This document shows positions 1 through 7,357 of a DNA stretch of 16,028 nucleotides, piece after piece; within the stretch, counting starts at the first letter, position 1; every line of letters starts with the position of its first letter. The DNA is from Nitratifractor sp. (lineage in GTDB: Bacteria; Campylobacterota; Campylobacteria; Campylobacterales; Sulfurovaceae). Location of the stretch: assembly GCA_024762845.1 (NCBI GenBank), contig JANTGQ010000014.1:1-16028 (forward strand). Direction: 5' to 3'. Made by a program: the position numbers and the translations under genes. The notes below the pieces were generated by a model, which was given only the letters and a program-made list of their open reading frames with translations, was not told the DNA's origin and did no database searches.

Positions 1-24
1 TTGGTAAAAGGGATAGGTTTATGA
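1..24 (+). CDS. C-terminal tail of an upstream gene (partial; possibly ispH)
   Basis: The frame beginning at base 1 reads LVKGIGL and stops at TGA 22-24, overlapping the rpsA start codon as ATGA, a typical translationally coupled junction. Only seven codons are visible, so the protein cannot be identified from sequence. In Campylobacterota the gene directly before rpsA is often ispH (4-hydroxy-3-methylbut-2-enyl diphosphate reductase), which is the inference here. The frame could equally be a chance open stretch in a leader. Confidence 0.35.
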   Translation: MVKGIGL

Positions 25-1676
25 AATTCGAAGATATCGAAATTGAAGATGTAGATTTTGGAGCACTGCTTGAAGAGTCTTTTAAAAAAGAGGAGAGTGG
101 TAGCGACTTAGTTAAGGGTACAATAGTACGTATAAGTGAAGATGATAATCAAGCTATTATAGATATTGGACGTAAGAATGAGGCAGTTATTAACCTTGAG
201 CAGTTAAGAGATGAAGATGAGACTCTACTCTTTAAAGAGGGTGATGAGATCACTGTTGTAGTGACTGGTAACAAGGGTGAGAGACCAATTGTATCGTATG
301 ATATGGCGAAAAAACGTGCAGCTATGGCTGAGTTTATCTCTGAGTATGACGATACTCAAGAGTATATTGTTGAGGGTACAATTGTTAAGAAGAACAAGGG
401 TGGCTTTATAGTCGATTGTGATGGCTTAGAGTTCTTTATGCCTAGAACACTCTCTTATATAAGTAACAAAACAAACCCAATAGGTAAAAAAGTAAAAGCG
501 GTAATTGTAAAAGTTGAAAAAGAGAATGGTTCTGTAGTAGTATCTCGTAAAGAGTTAATTGAGAGAGAAAAAAATAGAGTACAAGAGGTTGTAGATGCTA
601 TAGCTAATGCAACTGAGCCAGTAAAAGGTATTGTGAAAAAGATTACTAGTTACGGTATGTTTGTAGATGTTGGTGGTATTGATGGATTGGTTCACTACTC
701 TGAAATTTCACATAAAGGGCCAGTAAACCCTTCGAAATATTATAGTGAAGGTGATGAGGTAGAGGTATTAATGCTTGATTTCGATAAGAAAAAAAGACAC
801 CTTTCACTCTCTATTAAAGCTGCATCTTCGAACCCATGGGAGAAGATTGATGATATTATTGAAGTTGGAGATGCAATTAAAGTAAATATCAGCAATATTG
901 AACCATATGGTGCATTTGTAGATTTAGGTGAAGATTTAGAGGCATTTTTACATGTTTCAGAGATATCTTGGGATAAAAATGTAAAACACCCTAAAGACTA
1001 TTTAGAGGTTGGTCAAGAGGTTGATGTTGAAATTATAGAGATTGATAAAGAGAATAAACGTCTACGTGTAAGCCTTAAAAAACTTTTACCAAAACCAATT
1101 GAGAATTTTGCTGCAACACATAGAGTAGGCGATAGTGTTAAAGGAACAGTATCTTCTATCACTGATTTTGGAGCTTTTGTAAAGCTTGGAGAGATAGAGG
1201 GGTTATTGCATAACCAAGAGTGTTCTTGGGATAAGAGTCTAAAGTGTAAAGATATCTTTAAAGCAGGTGATGAAGTTGAAGTAAAAATTATTGGTATCGA
1301 TACGGAAAATGCAAAAGTATCTTTAAGTAAAAAAGAGTTAGAGCAGTCACCTGCAGAAGCATTTGCATCTACTCACAAAGTGGGTGACATTGTTGAAGGA
1401 ACAGTGAAAGATCAAAAAGATTTTGGTGTCTTTATCGCTTTAGAAAATGGTGTTGATGCACTTATTCGAACAGAAGATCTCTCTCCACTTAAAGCTGAAG
1501 AGATAGAAAAAGGGCAAGAGATAAGTGCTGTTTTAGTGTTTATTGATGCGAAAAAAGATAGAATCAGAGCCTCTGTAAAGAGATTAGAGCGCCAAAAAGA
1601 GAGAGAAGCTTTGGCACAATATAGTGATGATGAGTCTATGAAACTAGGCGACCTTTTAAAAGACGAACTTAAATAA
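21..1676 (+). CDS. rpsA: 30S ribosomal protein S1
   Basis: Ribosomal protein S1 binds mRNA on the small subunit and helps unfold and place leaders at the start of translation. The 551-residue product is close to the usual length for six-domain S1 proteins. Six S1/OB-fold repeats can be followed at roughly residues 30-98, 113-178, 199-267, 284-353, 371-439 and 455-522. Repeats 3-6 carry the typical 'G.V..I..(F/Y)G.FV.(L/V)' core and end in 'LS.K'-like strands; repeats 1 and 2 are more diverged, as expected for the ribosome-docking domains. The start is the ATG at 21, preceded by a purine-rich AAAGGGATAGG. The frame stays open to the window edge, but nothing upstream looks like S1. serA follows after 13 bases, so the two are probably cotranscribed. 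Confidence 0.96.
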   Translation: MKFEDIEIEDVDFGALLEESFKKEESGSDLVKGTIVRISEDDNQAIIDIGRKNEAVINLEQLRDEDETLLFKEGDEITVVVTGNKGERPIVSYDMAKKRAAMAEFISEYDDTQEYIVEGTIVKKNKGGFIVDCDGLEFFMPRTLSYISNKTNPIGKKVKAVIVKVEKENGSVVVSRKELIEREKNRVQEVVDAIANATEPVKGIVKKITSYGMFVDVGGIDGLVHYSEISHKGPVNPSKYYSEGDEVEVLMLDFDKKKRHLSLSIKAASSNPWEKIDDIIEVGDAIKVNISNIEPYGAFVDLGEDLEAFLHVSEISWDKNVKHPKDYLEVGQEVDVEIIEIDKENKRLRVSLKKLLPKPIENFAATHRVGDSVKGTVSSITDFGAFVKLGEIEGLLHNQECSWDKSLKCKDIFKAGDEVEVKIIGIDTENAKVSLSKKELEQSPAEAFASTHKVGDIVEGTVKDQKDFGVFIALENGVDALIRTEDLSPLKAEEIEKGQEISAVLVFIDAKKDRIRASVKRLERQKEREALAQYSDDESMKLGDLLKDELK

Positions 1677-1689
1677 GTTAGGAAAATAT

Positions 1690-3282
1690 ATGGCTAAATA
1701 CAAAATTGTTGTCTGTGACCATATCCACGAAAGTGGGCTCAAAATATTAGAGTCTGCTCAGGATATAGAGTATATTAATGCTGCAGATGAGCCAAAAGAT
1801 AAATTAGTAGAAGAGATTATTGTAGATGCAGATGTAATTATTACAAGAAGCTCTACAGATGTTGATGAGTATCTTCTTAAGCATGTAAAAGAGCTTAAAG
1901 CAATAGTTAGAGCTGGTGTTGGTGTTGATAATGTAGATATTGACGGCTGTAGTAAAAGAGGTATTGTGGTGATGAATGTTCCAACTGCAAATACTATTGC
2001 AGCAGTAGAGCTTACTATGACTCATATGCTCTCTTGTGTGCGCCAGTTCCCATATGCGCACAACAACCTGAAAGTCGATAGAGTCTGGAGACGTCAAGAT
2101 TGGTATGGTACTGAACTTAAAGGGAAACGTTTAGGCGTTATCGGTTTTGGTAATATAGGTTCACGTGTATCAGTTCGTGCAAAAGCGTTTGAGATGGATG
2201 TAGTTGCTTATGACCCTTATATCGACCCAACAAAAGCGACCTCTTTGGATGTTGAGTACACAAGCGACTTTGATGATATTCTAGCTTGCGATATTATTAC
2301 TATTCACACTCCAAAAACTGAAGAGACTATTAATATGATTGGCAAAGATGAAATTGCCAAGATGAAAGATGGTGTTATTCTTATTAACTGTGCCCGTGGG
2401 GGACTTTATAATGAAGATGCTCTATTAGATGGTTTAAAGAGCGGAAAGATTGCAATGGCAGGTATTGATGTGTTTAATAAAGAGCCAGCAATCGACCACC
2501 CTTTACTTGATTTGAACAATGTAACGGTTACACCACACTTAGGTGCAAACACTAAAGAGTCTCAGAGAAATATTGCTATTCAGGCAGCTGAAAATGCAAT
2601 TGCCTCTGCACGAGGTATTTCGTATCCTAATGCACTTAACTTGCCTATTAAAGAGAGTGAACTACCAGAGTTTGCTGCTCCTTACTTGGAGTTAGTTCAA
2701 AAAATTGGGAATATGGCAGCGCAGGTTACCAAGAGTGGAGTGAAGAGTATCAAGGTTGTCACACAAGGTAATATTAATGAACTACGGGACTCTTTGACCA
2801 CCTTTGCGGCAGTTGGAGTATTAAAAGAGTCTTTGGCAGATCAGATTAACTATGTAAATGCTGAGTATGTGGCAAAAGAGCGTGGCATCTTAATTGAAAA
2901 TGAGAGCTCGAAAACCAAAAGTGGTTTTGAGAATTTAGTAACTGTTAAACTTGCTACCCAAAGCGGCAAAGTTATTAAAATTAGTGCTACCGTTTTAGAG
3001 AATACTATTCAGCGTATCGTTGAAATTGATGGGCATACTCTCGACCTTGATCCAAAAGGGAGATTGATTCTCTTTAAAAACAATGATGAGCCCGGAGTGA
3101 TTGGTGCCGTTGGTTCACTTATTGCAAAATATAAAATAAATATCTCTGACTTTAGACTTGGCAGAAATGCAAAAGGTGAAGCGTTAGCAGTAATAAAAGT
3201 AGACCATCCAATAGATAAAGCTCTTCTTGATGAACTAGCACAACTGTCTGCCTGCATCAGTGTAAGAACTGCAACACTGTAG
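1690..3282 (+). CDS. serA: D-3-phosphoglycerate dehydrogenase
   Basis: SerA oxidises 3-phosphoglycerate to 3-phosphohydroxypyruvate with NAD+, the first step of serine synthesis in the cytoplasm. The 530-residue length fits the long form of the enzyme. Visible parts are a substrate domain with 'RSSTDVD' and 'RAGVGVDNVD' (about 53-84), a Rossmann dinucleotide site G152-F-G-N-I-G157, catalytic Arg236 in 'NCARGG', Glu265 in 'NKEP' and His283 in 'TPHLGANT'. An intervening allosteric-type domain spans about 330-450 and a C-terminal ACT domain about 457-530, containing 'NNDEPGVIGAVG'. The ACT domain suggests feedback control by serine, which is family knowledge and not shown here. The ATG at 1690 has an AGGA ribosome site six bases upstream. 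It sits directly behind rpsA with no promoter visible between them. Confidence 0.96.
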   Translation: MAKYKIVVCDHIHESGLKILESAQDIEYINAADEPKDKLVEEIIVDADVIITRSSTDVDEYLLKHVKELKAIVRAGVGVDNVDIDGCSKRGIVVMNVPTANTIAAVELTMTHMLSCVRQFPYAHNNLKVDRVWRRQDWYGTELKGKRLGVIGFGNIGSRVSVRAKAFEMDVVAYDPYIDPTKATSLDVEYTSDFDDILACDIITIHTPKTEETINMIGKDEIAKMKDGVILINCARGGLYNEDALLDGLKSGKIAMAGIDVFNKEPAIDHPLLDLNNVTVTPHLGANTKESQRNIAIQAAENAIASARGISYPNALNLPIKESELPEFAAPYLELVQKIGNMAAQVTKSGVKSIKVVTQGNINELRDSLTTFAAVGVLKESLADQINYVNAEYVAKERGILIENESSKTKSGFENLVTVKLATQSGKVIKISATVLENTIQRIVEIDGHTLDLDPKGRLILFKNNDEPGVIGAVGSLIAKYKINISDFRLGRNAKGEALAVIKVDHPIDKALLDELAQLSACISVRTATL

Positions 3283-3294
3283 ACTTTTTATCAT

Positions 3295-3311
3295 CGGGCA
3301 CTTGCCCGTTT
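3295..3311 (+). terminator. Weak hairpin after serA, possible terminator
   Basis: CGGGC (3295-3299) pairs with GCCCG (3304-3308) around a four-base loop. This is the only GC-rich dyad in an otherwise very AT-rich gap, 13 bases after the serA stop. Only three T residues follow directly, so it may be an inefficient terminator or a 3' stabilising stem. Confidence 0.4.
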
Positions 3312-3329
3312 GATAGCAACTTTTAAATA

Positions 3330-3362
3330 TAATACTTCAGACATTTTTAACAAACAGTATTA
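3330..3362. promoter_or_regulatory. Inverted repeat TAATACT/AGTATTA upstream of the efflux operon
   Basis: TAATACT at 3330-3336 is matched by its exact reverse complement AGTATTA at 3356-3362, separated by 19 bases. It lies about 115 bases before the first efflux gene. Seven-base arms can occur by chance in AT-rich DNA, so operator function is a suggestion only. Confidence 0.2.
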
Positions 3363-3382
3363 CACTTTTTTATATAAGCAAA

Positions 3383-3406
3383 TATTATCAGTTTTATTGG
3401 ATAATA
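3383..3406. promoter_or_regulatory. Inverted repeat TATTATC-N10-GATAATA, candidate operator
   Basis: Two perfect seven-base arms (3383-3389 and 3400-3406) enclose a ten-base spacer, giving a 24-base dyad that ends 13 bases before the predicted -35 of the efflux operon promoter. Its size and place suit a dimeric regulator such as a TetR-family protein, the class that controls many RND pumps. No regulator gene is in the window, so the assignment is inference. Confidence 0.3.
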
Positions 3407-3418
3407 GTGCTATTTTAA

Positions 3419-3446
3419 TTGAAAAATTTTTATTTTATGCTAATAT
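3419..3446 (+). promoter_or_regulatory. Predicted sigma70 promoter of the efflux operon
   Basis: TTGAAA (3419-3424) and TAATAT (3441-3446) are separated by 16 bases, and a TG one base before the -10 makes it an extended -10 element. Transcription would start near 3453, leaving a leader of only about 25 bases before the ATG at 3477. No other element in the gap matches as well. Confidence 0.5.
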
Positions 3447-3476
3447 TGCTTTAAAATTTTACAATAAGGGTTGCAG

Positions 3477-4883
3477 ATGAAAATAGTTTTTTTACTGTTG
3501 AGTATTGCTACTTTACAACTTAGTGCTGGATTAAAAAATTTAACTTTGGTTAATGCATTAACTATACTTGAAAAGAGCAATTTAGAAGTGAAGGTGTCTC
3601 GTTATGAAGAGAGCATGAAGAAGTTTGATATTGCCAAAGTCAATGCAAAGAGCTTTGGAACAATAGATATATCTGTAACTGCTATGCGCTCAAACGACCC
3701 TGGAAATGTATTTGGGTTTAAAGTGCAAAGTAGAGAAGCATCTTTTGCGGATTTTGGTTTTGATCAGTTTCTTTCACCTCTGGGTGGTGCTTTAATGAAA
3801 GCAAACAGCGGAGCACTGACTATGCAGGATTTAAGCAATATGAGCTCTATACTATCTATTGAACCAACAAAACTAAATTATCCAGAAGCTCGAAACCACT
3901 ATATTACAAAAGCTACATTTAAAATACCTCTTTTTACAGGGGGAATGCTTAATAGCTATAAGCAAATAACCACTAAGCTCTATGAGATGAGTAAATTAGA
4001 TACTGCAAAAGTACTTGCTTTGAAGCGTTTTGAGTTGAAAAAAGCATTTTACAACGTAGGCTTGGTAAATAGTTATATCTCAAACCTCTACAGCATTAAA
4101 AAGAATATCAAAAAGCTTGAACGTGTTATTAAAGAGATGCAAAAAGAGGGGTATGCTGTTGAGACGGACTACCTGGAAGTTGATGCAAAACTTGCAGAGG
4201 TTGCTGCAATGTTGAATGAAGCTAAACTTAATAAAGAGTTGGCGTATCAATTTATCTCTTTCCTACTAAACAGAGATGTAGAGACTGTACGTGCACCACG
4301 CAGTGCTCCAACTACTCCACATATAACTCAAGAGATAGTAGAATCAAGAAGCTTGGATATTGCAAAAGCAAAATTGGGTTTAAAAATCACAAAAGATGCA
4401 GAAGGTGTTGAAAAAGCTAAATTTTTACCAAAAATTGGAGCATTTGCCGAGTATGGATATGCAGATAACAGACTTGTACCTAAAAAGATATCCCAAAAAG
4501 ATTTCTATAATGTTGGAGTAAAAGCGAGTTGGAACATCTTTAATGGCGGTGCAGATATGGCAAGTTTAGAAAAAGCAAAGTTGAACCGATTAAAAGTTGC
4601 GACACAGGTTGTACTTGCAAAAAAAGGGATGTGGCTTAAAGCAAATAAACTAAAATCAGAGGTGAGAACCTTTAAATCACAGGTTCGTAGTTACCAAAAG
4701 CAGTATCGATTTAGTAAAAAGGTTTATGATACCTATAAAGCTAAATATAAAGAGGGTGTAGTTTCAATTACTGACCTTCTAGTAAAACAGTCAAAAGAGA
4801 TTGAGGTGCTTCTTAAACTTTTAGATGTTAAAAATAAGAGAAATGCAAAAATTTTAGAGTTAGAAAACTTAATAAACGGATAA
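3477..4883 (+). CDS. TolC-family outer membrane efflux protein
   Basis: This is the outer-membrane channel of a tripartite efflux system: a trimeric beta-barrel with a long periplasmic alpha-helical tunnel. The 468-residue product begins with a signal peptide (MKIVFLLLSIATLQLSA, cleavage likely before Gly18). It then shows the TolC-family pattern of two related halves, each with long charged helices and an aromatic strand segment: 'KATFKIPLFTGGMLNSYKQ' in the first half and 'VGVKASWNIFNGGADMASLEKAK' in the second. I place the start at ATG 3477 rather than the in-frame TTG at 3471, because AAGGG (3466-3470) sits six bases before this ATG and would directly abut the TTG. No lipobox is present, so it is probably not acylated. 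It is first in the operon, 11 bases ahead of the adaptor gene. The channel-adaptor-pump order matches CmeDEF and HefABC, but orthology is not established. Confidence 0.9.
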   Translation: MKIVFLLLSIATLQLSAGLKNLTLVNALTILEKSNLEVKVSRYEESMKKFDIAKVNAKSFGTIDISVTAMRSNDPGNVFGFKVQSREASFADFGFDQFLSPLGGALMKANSGALTMQDLSNMSSILSIEPTKLNYPEARNHYITKATFKIPLFTGGMLNSYKQITTKLYEMSKLDTAKVLALKRFELKKAFYNVGLVNSYISNLYSIKKNIKKLERVIKEMQKEGYAVETDYLEVDAKLAEVAAMLNEAKLNKELAYQFISFLLNRDVETVRAPRSAPTTPHITQEIVESRSLDIAKAKLGLKITKDAEGVEKAKFLPKIGAFAEYGYADNRLVPKKISQKDFYNVGVKASWNIFNGGADMASLEKAKLNRLKVATQVVLAKKGMWLKANKLKSEVRTFKSQVRSYQKQYRFSKKVYDTYKAKYKEGVVSITDLLVKQSKEIEVLLKLLDVKNKRNAKILELENLING

Positions 4884-4894
4884 GGAATTACTAG

Positions 4895-5704
4895 ATGATG
4901 AAGATATTACTATTTGCAGTATTTGTTACGGGAGCAACACTAAGTGCGTTAGAGTTAAGTGGTTCGGTGGTTTCAGATAACCAAAAGATGATTACAAGCC
5001 GATATATGGGCTTCATTAAAAATATGAAAGTAAGTGAGGGTGATATTGTTAAAAAGGGTGACCCCCTTTATGAGATTGATTCTAAAGAGATAGAGGCGGC
5101 TGAGAGACAAGTAGATTTAGGGATTTCGCAGGCAAGACTTGCACTACAGATGAATCAAAACCAACTCAACAATGTACTGATTAATCTGGCACGTCATCAG
5201 CGACTCTATAAAAAGGGTATGGTCTCTAAATTTGAGTTGGAAAATTTAGAGTTGGCTGCAAAAAATCTAAAAGATATGGTTTCGATTGCAAAGAAACAGG
5301 TTGAGCAGGCAGAGGCGAAAAAAGGTGAAGTTTTAAACCAGTATAAATATTTAAAGATTGTAGCACCTAATGATGGTGTCATTGTTGCTAAAAGAGCGAA
5401 TGAAGGAGAGATTCAAATACCTGGTATGCCGGCACTCATCTTGACAGACTTGAGTAAATTGAAAATTATGACAGAGGTAAGTGAGTCGAATCTAAAAGAT
5501 GCACAAATTGGGAAAGAGGTTCCAGTAGAGATACCATCTATTGGCTTTAAAGGGAAAGGAAAGATTACATCTATTATCCCTAGTTCTAATCCAATGACAC
5601 ATAAATTTAAGATAAAACTCTCTTTTGATAAGGGTAATGCAGTTGTTTTCCCGGGTATGTATGCTAAAGTGCATCTTGGTAGCAGTGCAACAGCAGCCAA
5701 ATAG
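4895..5704 (+). CDS. Periplasmic adaptor (HlyD/RND membrane fusion protein)
   Basis: The adaptor links the RND pump to the outer-membrane channel across the periplasm. The 269-residue protein has a signal peptide (MMKILLFAVFVTGATLSA) without a lipobox cysteine. The first half of a lipoyl/barrel-sandwich domain lies at about 20-62 ('GFIKNMKVSEGDIVKKGDPLYEI'), an alpha-helical hairpin at about 63-150, the second lipoyl half at about 151-185 ('APNDGVIVAKRANEGEIQ'), and a beta-barrel domain from 186 to the end. It is short for the family (AcrA-type adaptors are near 400 residues) because the membrane-proximal domain is reduced, much like the small adaptors of Helicobacter and Campylobacter. ATG 4895 is preferred over ATG 4898 because AAGGA (4882-4886) stands eight bases upstream of it. 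The RND gene follows nine bases after its stop. Confidence 0.92.
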   Translation: MMKILLFAVFVTGATLSALELSGSVVSDNQKMITSRYMGFIKNMKVSEGDIVKKGDPLYEIDSKEIEAAERQVDLGISQARLALQMNQNQLNNVLINLARHQRLYKKGMVSKFELENLELAAKNLKDMVSIAKKQVEQAEAKKGEVLNQYKYLKIVAPNDGVIVAKRANEGEIQIPGMPALILTDLSKLKIMTEVSESNLKDAQIGKEVPVEIPSIGFKGKGKITSIIPSSNPMTHKFKIKLSFDKGNAVVFPGMYAKVHLGSSATAAK

Positions 5705-5713
5705 GGATAGAGA

Positions 5714-7357
5714 ATGATAAAATATAAGCCAAAAGATATAGCCGGAAAACTGGCTGCAGGGTTTTTAAAAAATCCATTAACTCCAATTTTAGGTATTGTT
5801 TTACTTTTACTTGGATTTGTCTCTCTACAGATGATGCCACGAGAAGAGGATCCTCAAATTGCGATCAGCGGTGGTGCTGTAATTGTGGCTCTACCAGGTG
5901 CTTCTGCACAAGAGGTAGAGAAGGTAATTGTAAACCCACTCGAGAGAAAACTGCGTGAGATTAAGGGTATAGACCATATTTATGGGACTGCAATGGAAAA
6001 TGTTGGTATTGTAAATGTAGCATATAAAATTGGGGAGCGTCGTGAAGATGCAAACCTAAAGCTTTATGATAAAGTGATGCAAAATATGGACCAAATGCCA
6101 AAAGGGACTATGCAGCCACTCGTAAAACCTTTTGATATTGATATCGATATCCCTATTGTAGATGTTGCTTTTTACCCTAAAGATGGCAGCAAGGCGAATT
6201 ATGAAAAGTTTTATACAGTAGTTCGCACAATTCAACAAAAGGTAAATGCAATTGAAAATGTTGCTAAGACTACTCTAAAAGGCTCACACAGACCTCAGTT
6301 TAATATAGAGGTGGATATGGGAAAACTCTCTGCATATAATCTCTCTATGGGGCAGATTATGAATGCAGTAAAATCTGTTGCAGTGGATGTACCAAGTGTT
6401 AAAGGTCGAACCAAAGATAATCAACTTTTAATATTTGGTGTGAAAAATGCGATAGAGAGTATTGATGATGTAAATAATGTAATTGTTGCACAATATATGG
6501 GTTCACCAATTTATCTGCGCGATGTAGCAAAAGTTGAACGTGGAATTGACTACCAAAACTTTAAGAGTGCATACATAATTATGCGAGACAAAAACAGTAC
6601 TCACGAAGGTAAAAAAGAGGAAACAGTAGAAGATGCAAAGTTTCTACCGGAGAAAGAGCAAGTTACACTTACAGTTGCAAAGTTAGCTGGGACAAATGCA
6701 GTTTTTGTTGCGAAAGATGTAGAGAGAGTTTTAGAGGAGTATAAAGAGGAGTTAGAGAAAGAGGGTATAGGATATATTGTTACAAGAGATTATGGAGAGC
6801 GTGCAAACGAGGCGGTAAACGAACTTGTAATGCACCTTGTAATTACAATTTTGATTATTGCTGTTATGTTGGTTTTTGCATTAGGGTTTAAAGAGTCAAT
6901 AATTGTAACATTTACAGTACCGGCAATTTTGGCAGTAACACTCTTTATTGCATATCTATCTGGACAGACAATTAACAGAATTACACTCTTTGCTTTCCTG
7001 CTCTCTTTGGGACTGCTTGTTGATGCTGCGATTATTGTTATCGAAAATATCCACAGACACCTGCATGCACACGATGTAGATTGTAAAGAGATGGATGAGC
7101 TTTTGGTAGAGGCTACGGATGAGATTGGTGCACCTACAAACGTGGCAACATTGGCAATTATTTTAACTATGGTGCCAATGATGTTTGTTGGTGGGATGAT
7201 GGGGTCATTTATGAAGCCAATTCCTCTAAATGTACCAGTTGCTCTTATTGCATCGCTTGTAGTTGCCTATATATTTACACCATATTTAAGTTTGAAACTG
7301 TTGAAAAAACCAAAACATAAACATCCGCACTGCACGGTTGAAAAGGAGGCTAAATAA
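5714..7357 (+). CDS. RND efflux pump, N-terminal half (TM1-TM6)
   Basis: This protein matches the first half of an AcrB-type proton-driven RND transporter and ends where a complete one would pass from TM6 to TM7. Of 547 residues, TM1 is about 22-39, followed by a periplasmic porter region at 40-370 ('PREEDPQI', 'VALPGASAQEVE', 'NPLERKL'). Then come TM2 371-391, TM3 395-416, TM4 422-445, TM5 478-496 and TM6 504-527. TM4 carries 'GLLVDAAIIVIEN': Asp437 is the proton-relay aspartate, but the second aspartate of the AcrB 'DD' pair is Ala438, as in heavy-metal RND pumps such as CusA. Histidines cluster after TM4 (H447, H449, H451, H453, plus C457) and in the tail (H535, H537, H539, C540). The stop TAA shares one base with the ATG of the second-half gene. 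It is probably inactive without its partner. Confidence 0.92.
   Translation: MIKYKPKDIAGKLAAGFLKNPLTPILGIVLLLLGFVSLQMMPREEDPQIAISGGAVIVALPGASAQEVEKVIVNPLERKLREIKGIDHIYGTAMENVGIVNVAYKIGERREDANLKLYDKVMQNMDQMPKGTMQPLVKPFDIDIDIPIVDVAFYPKDGSKANYEKFYTVVRTIQQKVNAIENVAKTTLKGSHRPQFNIEVDMGKLSAYNLSMGQIMNAVKSVAVDVPSVKGRTKDNQLLIFGVKNAIESIDDVNNVIVAQYMGSPIYLRDVAKVERGIDYQNFKSAYIIMRDKNSTHEGKKEETVEDAKFLPEKEQVTLTVAKLAGTNAVFVAKDVERVLEEYKEELEKEGIGYIVTRDYGERANEAVNELVMHLVITILIIAVMLVFALGFKESIIVTFTVPAILAVTLFIAYLSGQTINRITLFAFLLSLGLLVDAAIIVIENIHRHLHAHDVDCKEMDELLVEATDEIGAPTNVATLAIILTMVPMMFVGGMMGSFMKPIPLNVPVALIASLVVAYIFTPYLSLKLLKKPKHKHPHCTVEKEAK
7343..7349 (+). promoter_or_regulatory. Strong Shine-Dalgarno for the second RND half-gene
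   Basis: AAGGAGG, a full match to the anti-Shine-Dalgarno core, lies inside the last codons of the N-terminal half and seven bases before the ATG at 7357. It is the best ribosome site in the operon and shows that the downstream half is translated in its own right, not as the leftover of a recent frameshift. Confidence 0.8.

Noticed and set aside
3283..3470. Riboswitch upstream of the efflux operon
   Set aside because: The predicted leader is only about 25 bases and the gap is very AT-rich with no conserved aptamer-like core.
3471..3476. TTG start adding two residues (MQ) to the TolC-like protein
   Set aside because: AAGGG ends at 3470, directly beside this TTG, leaving no spacing; ATG 3477 has the proper six-base gap.
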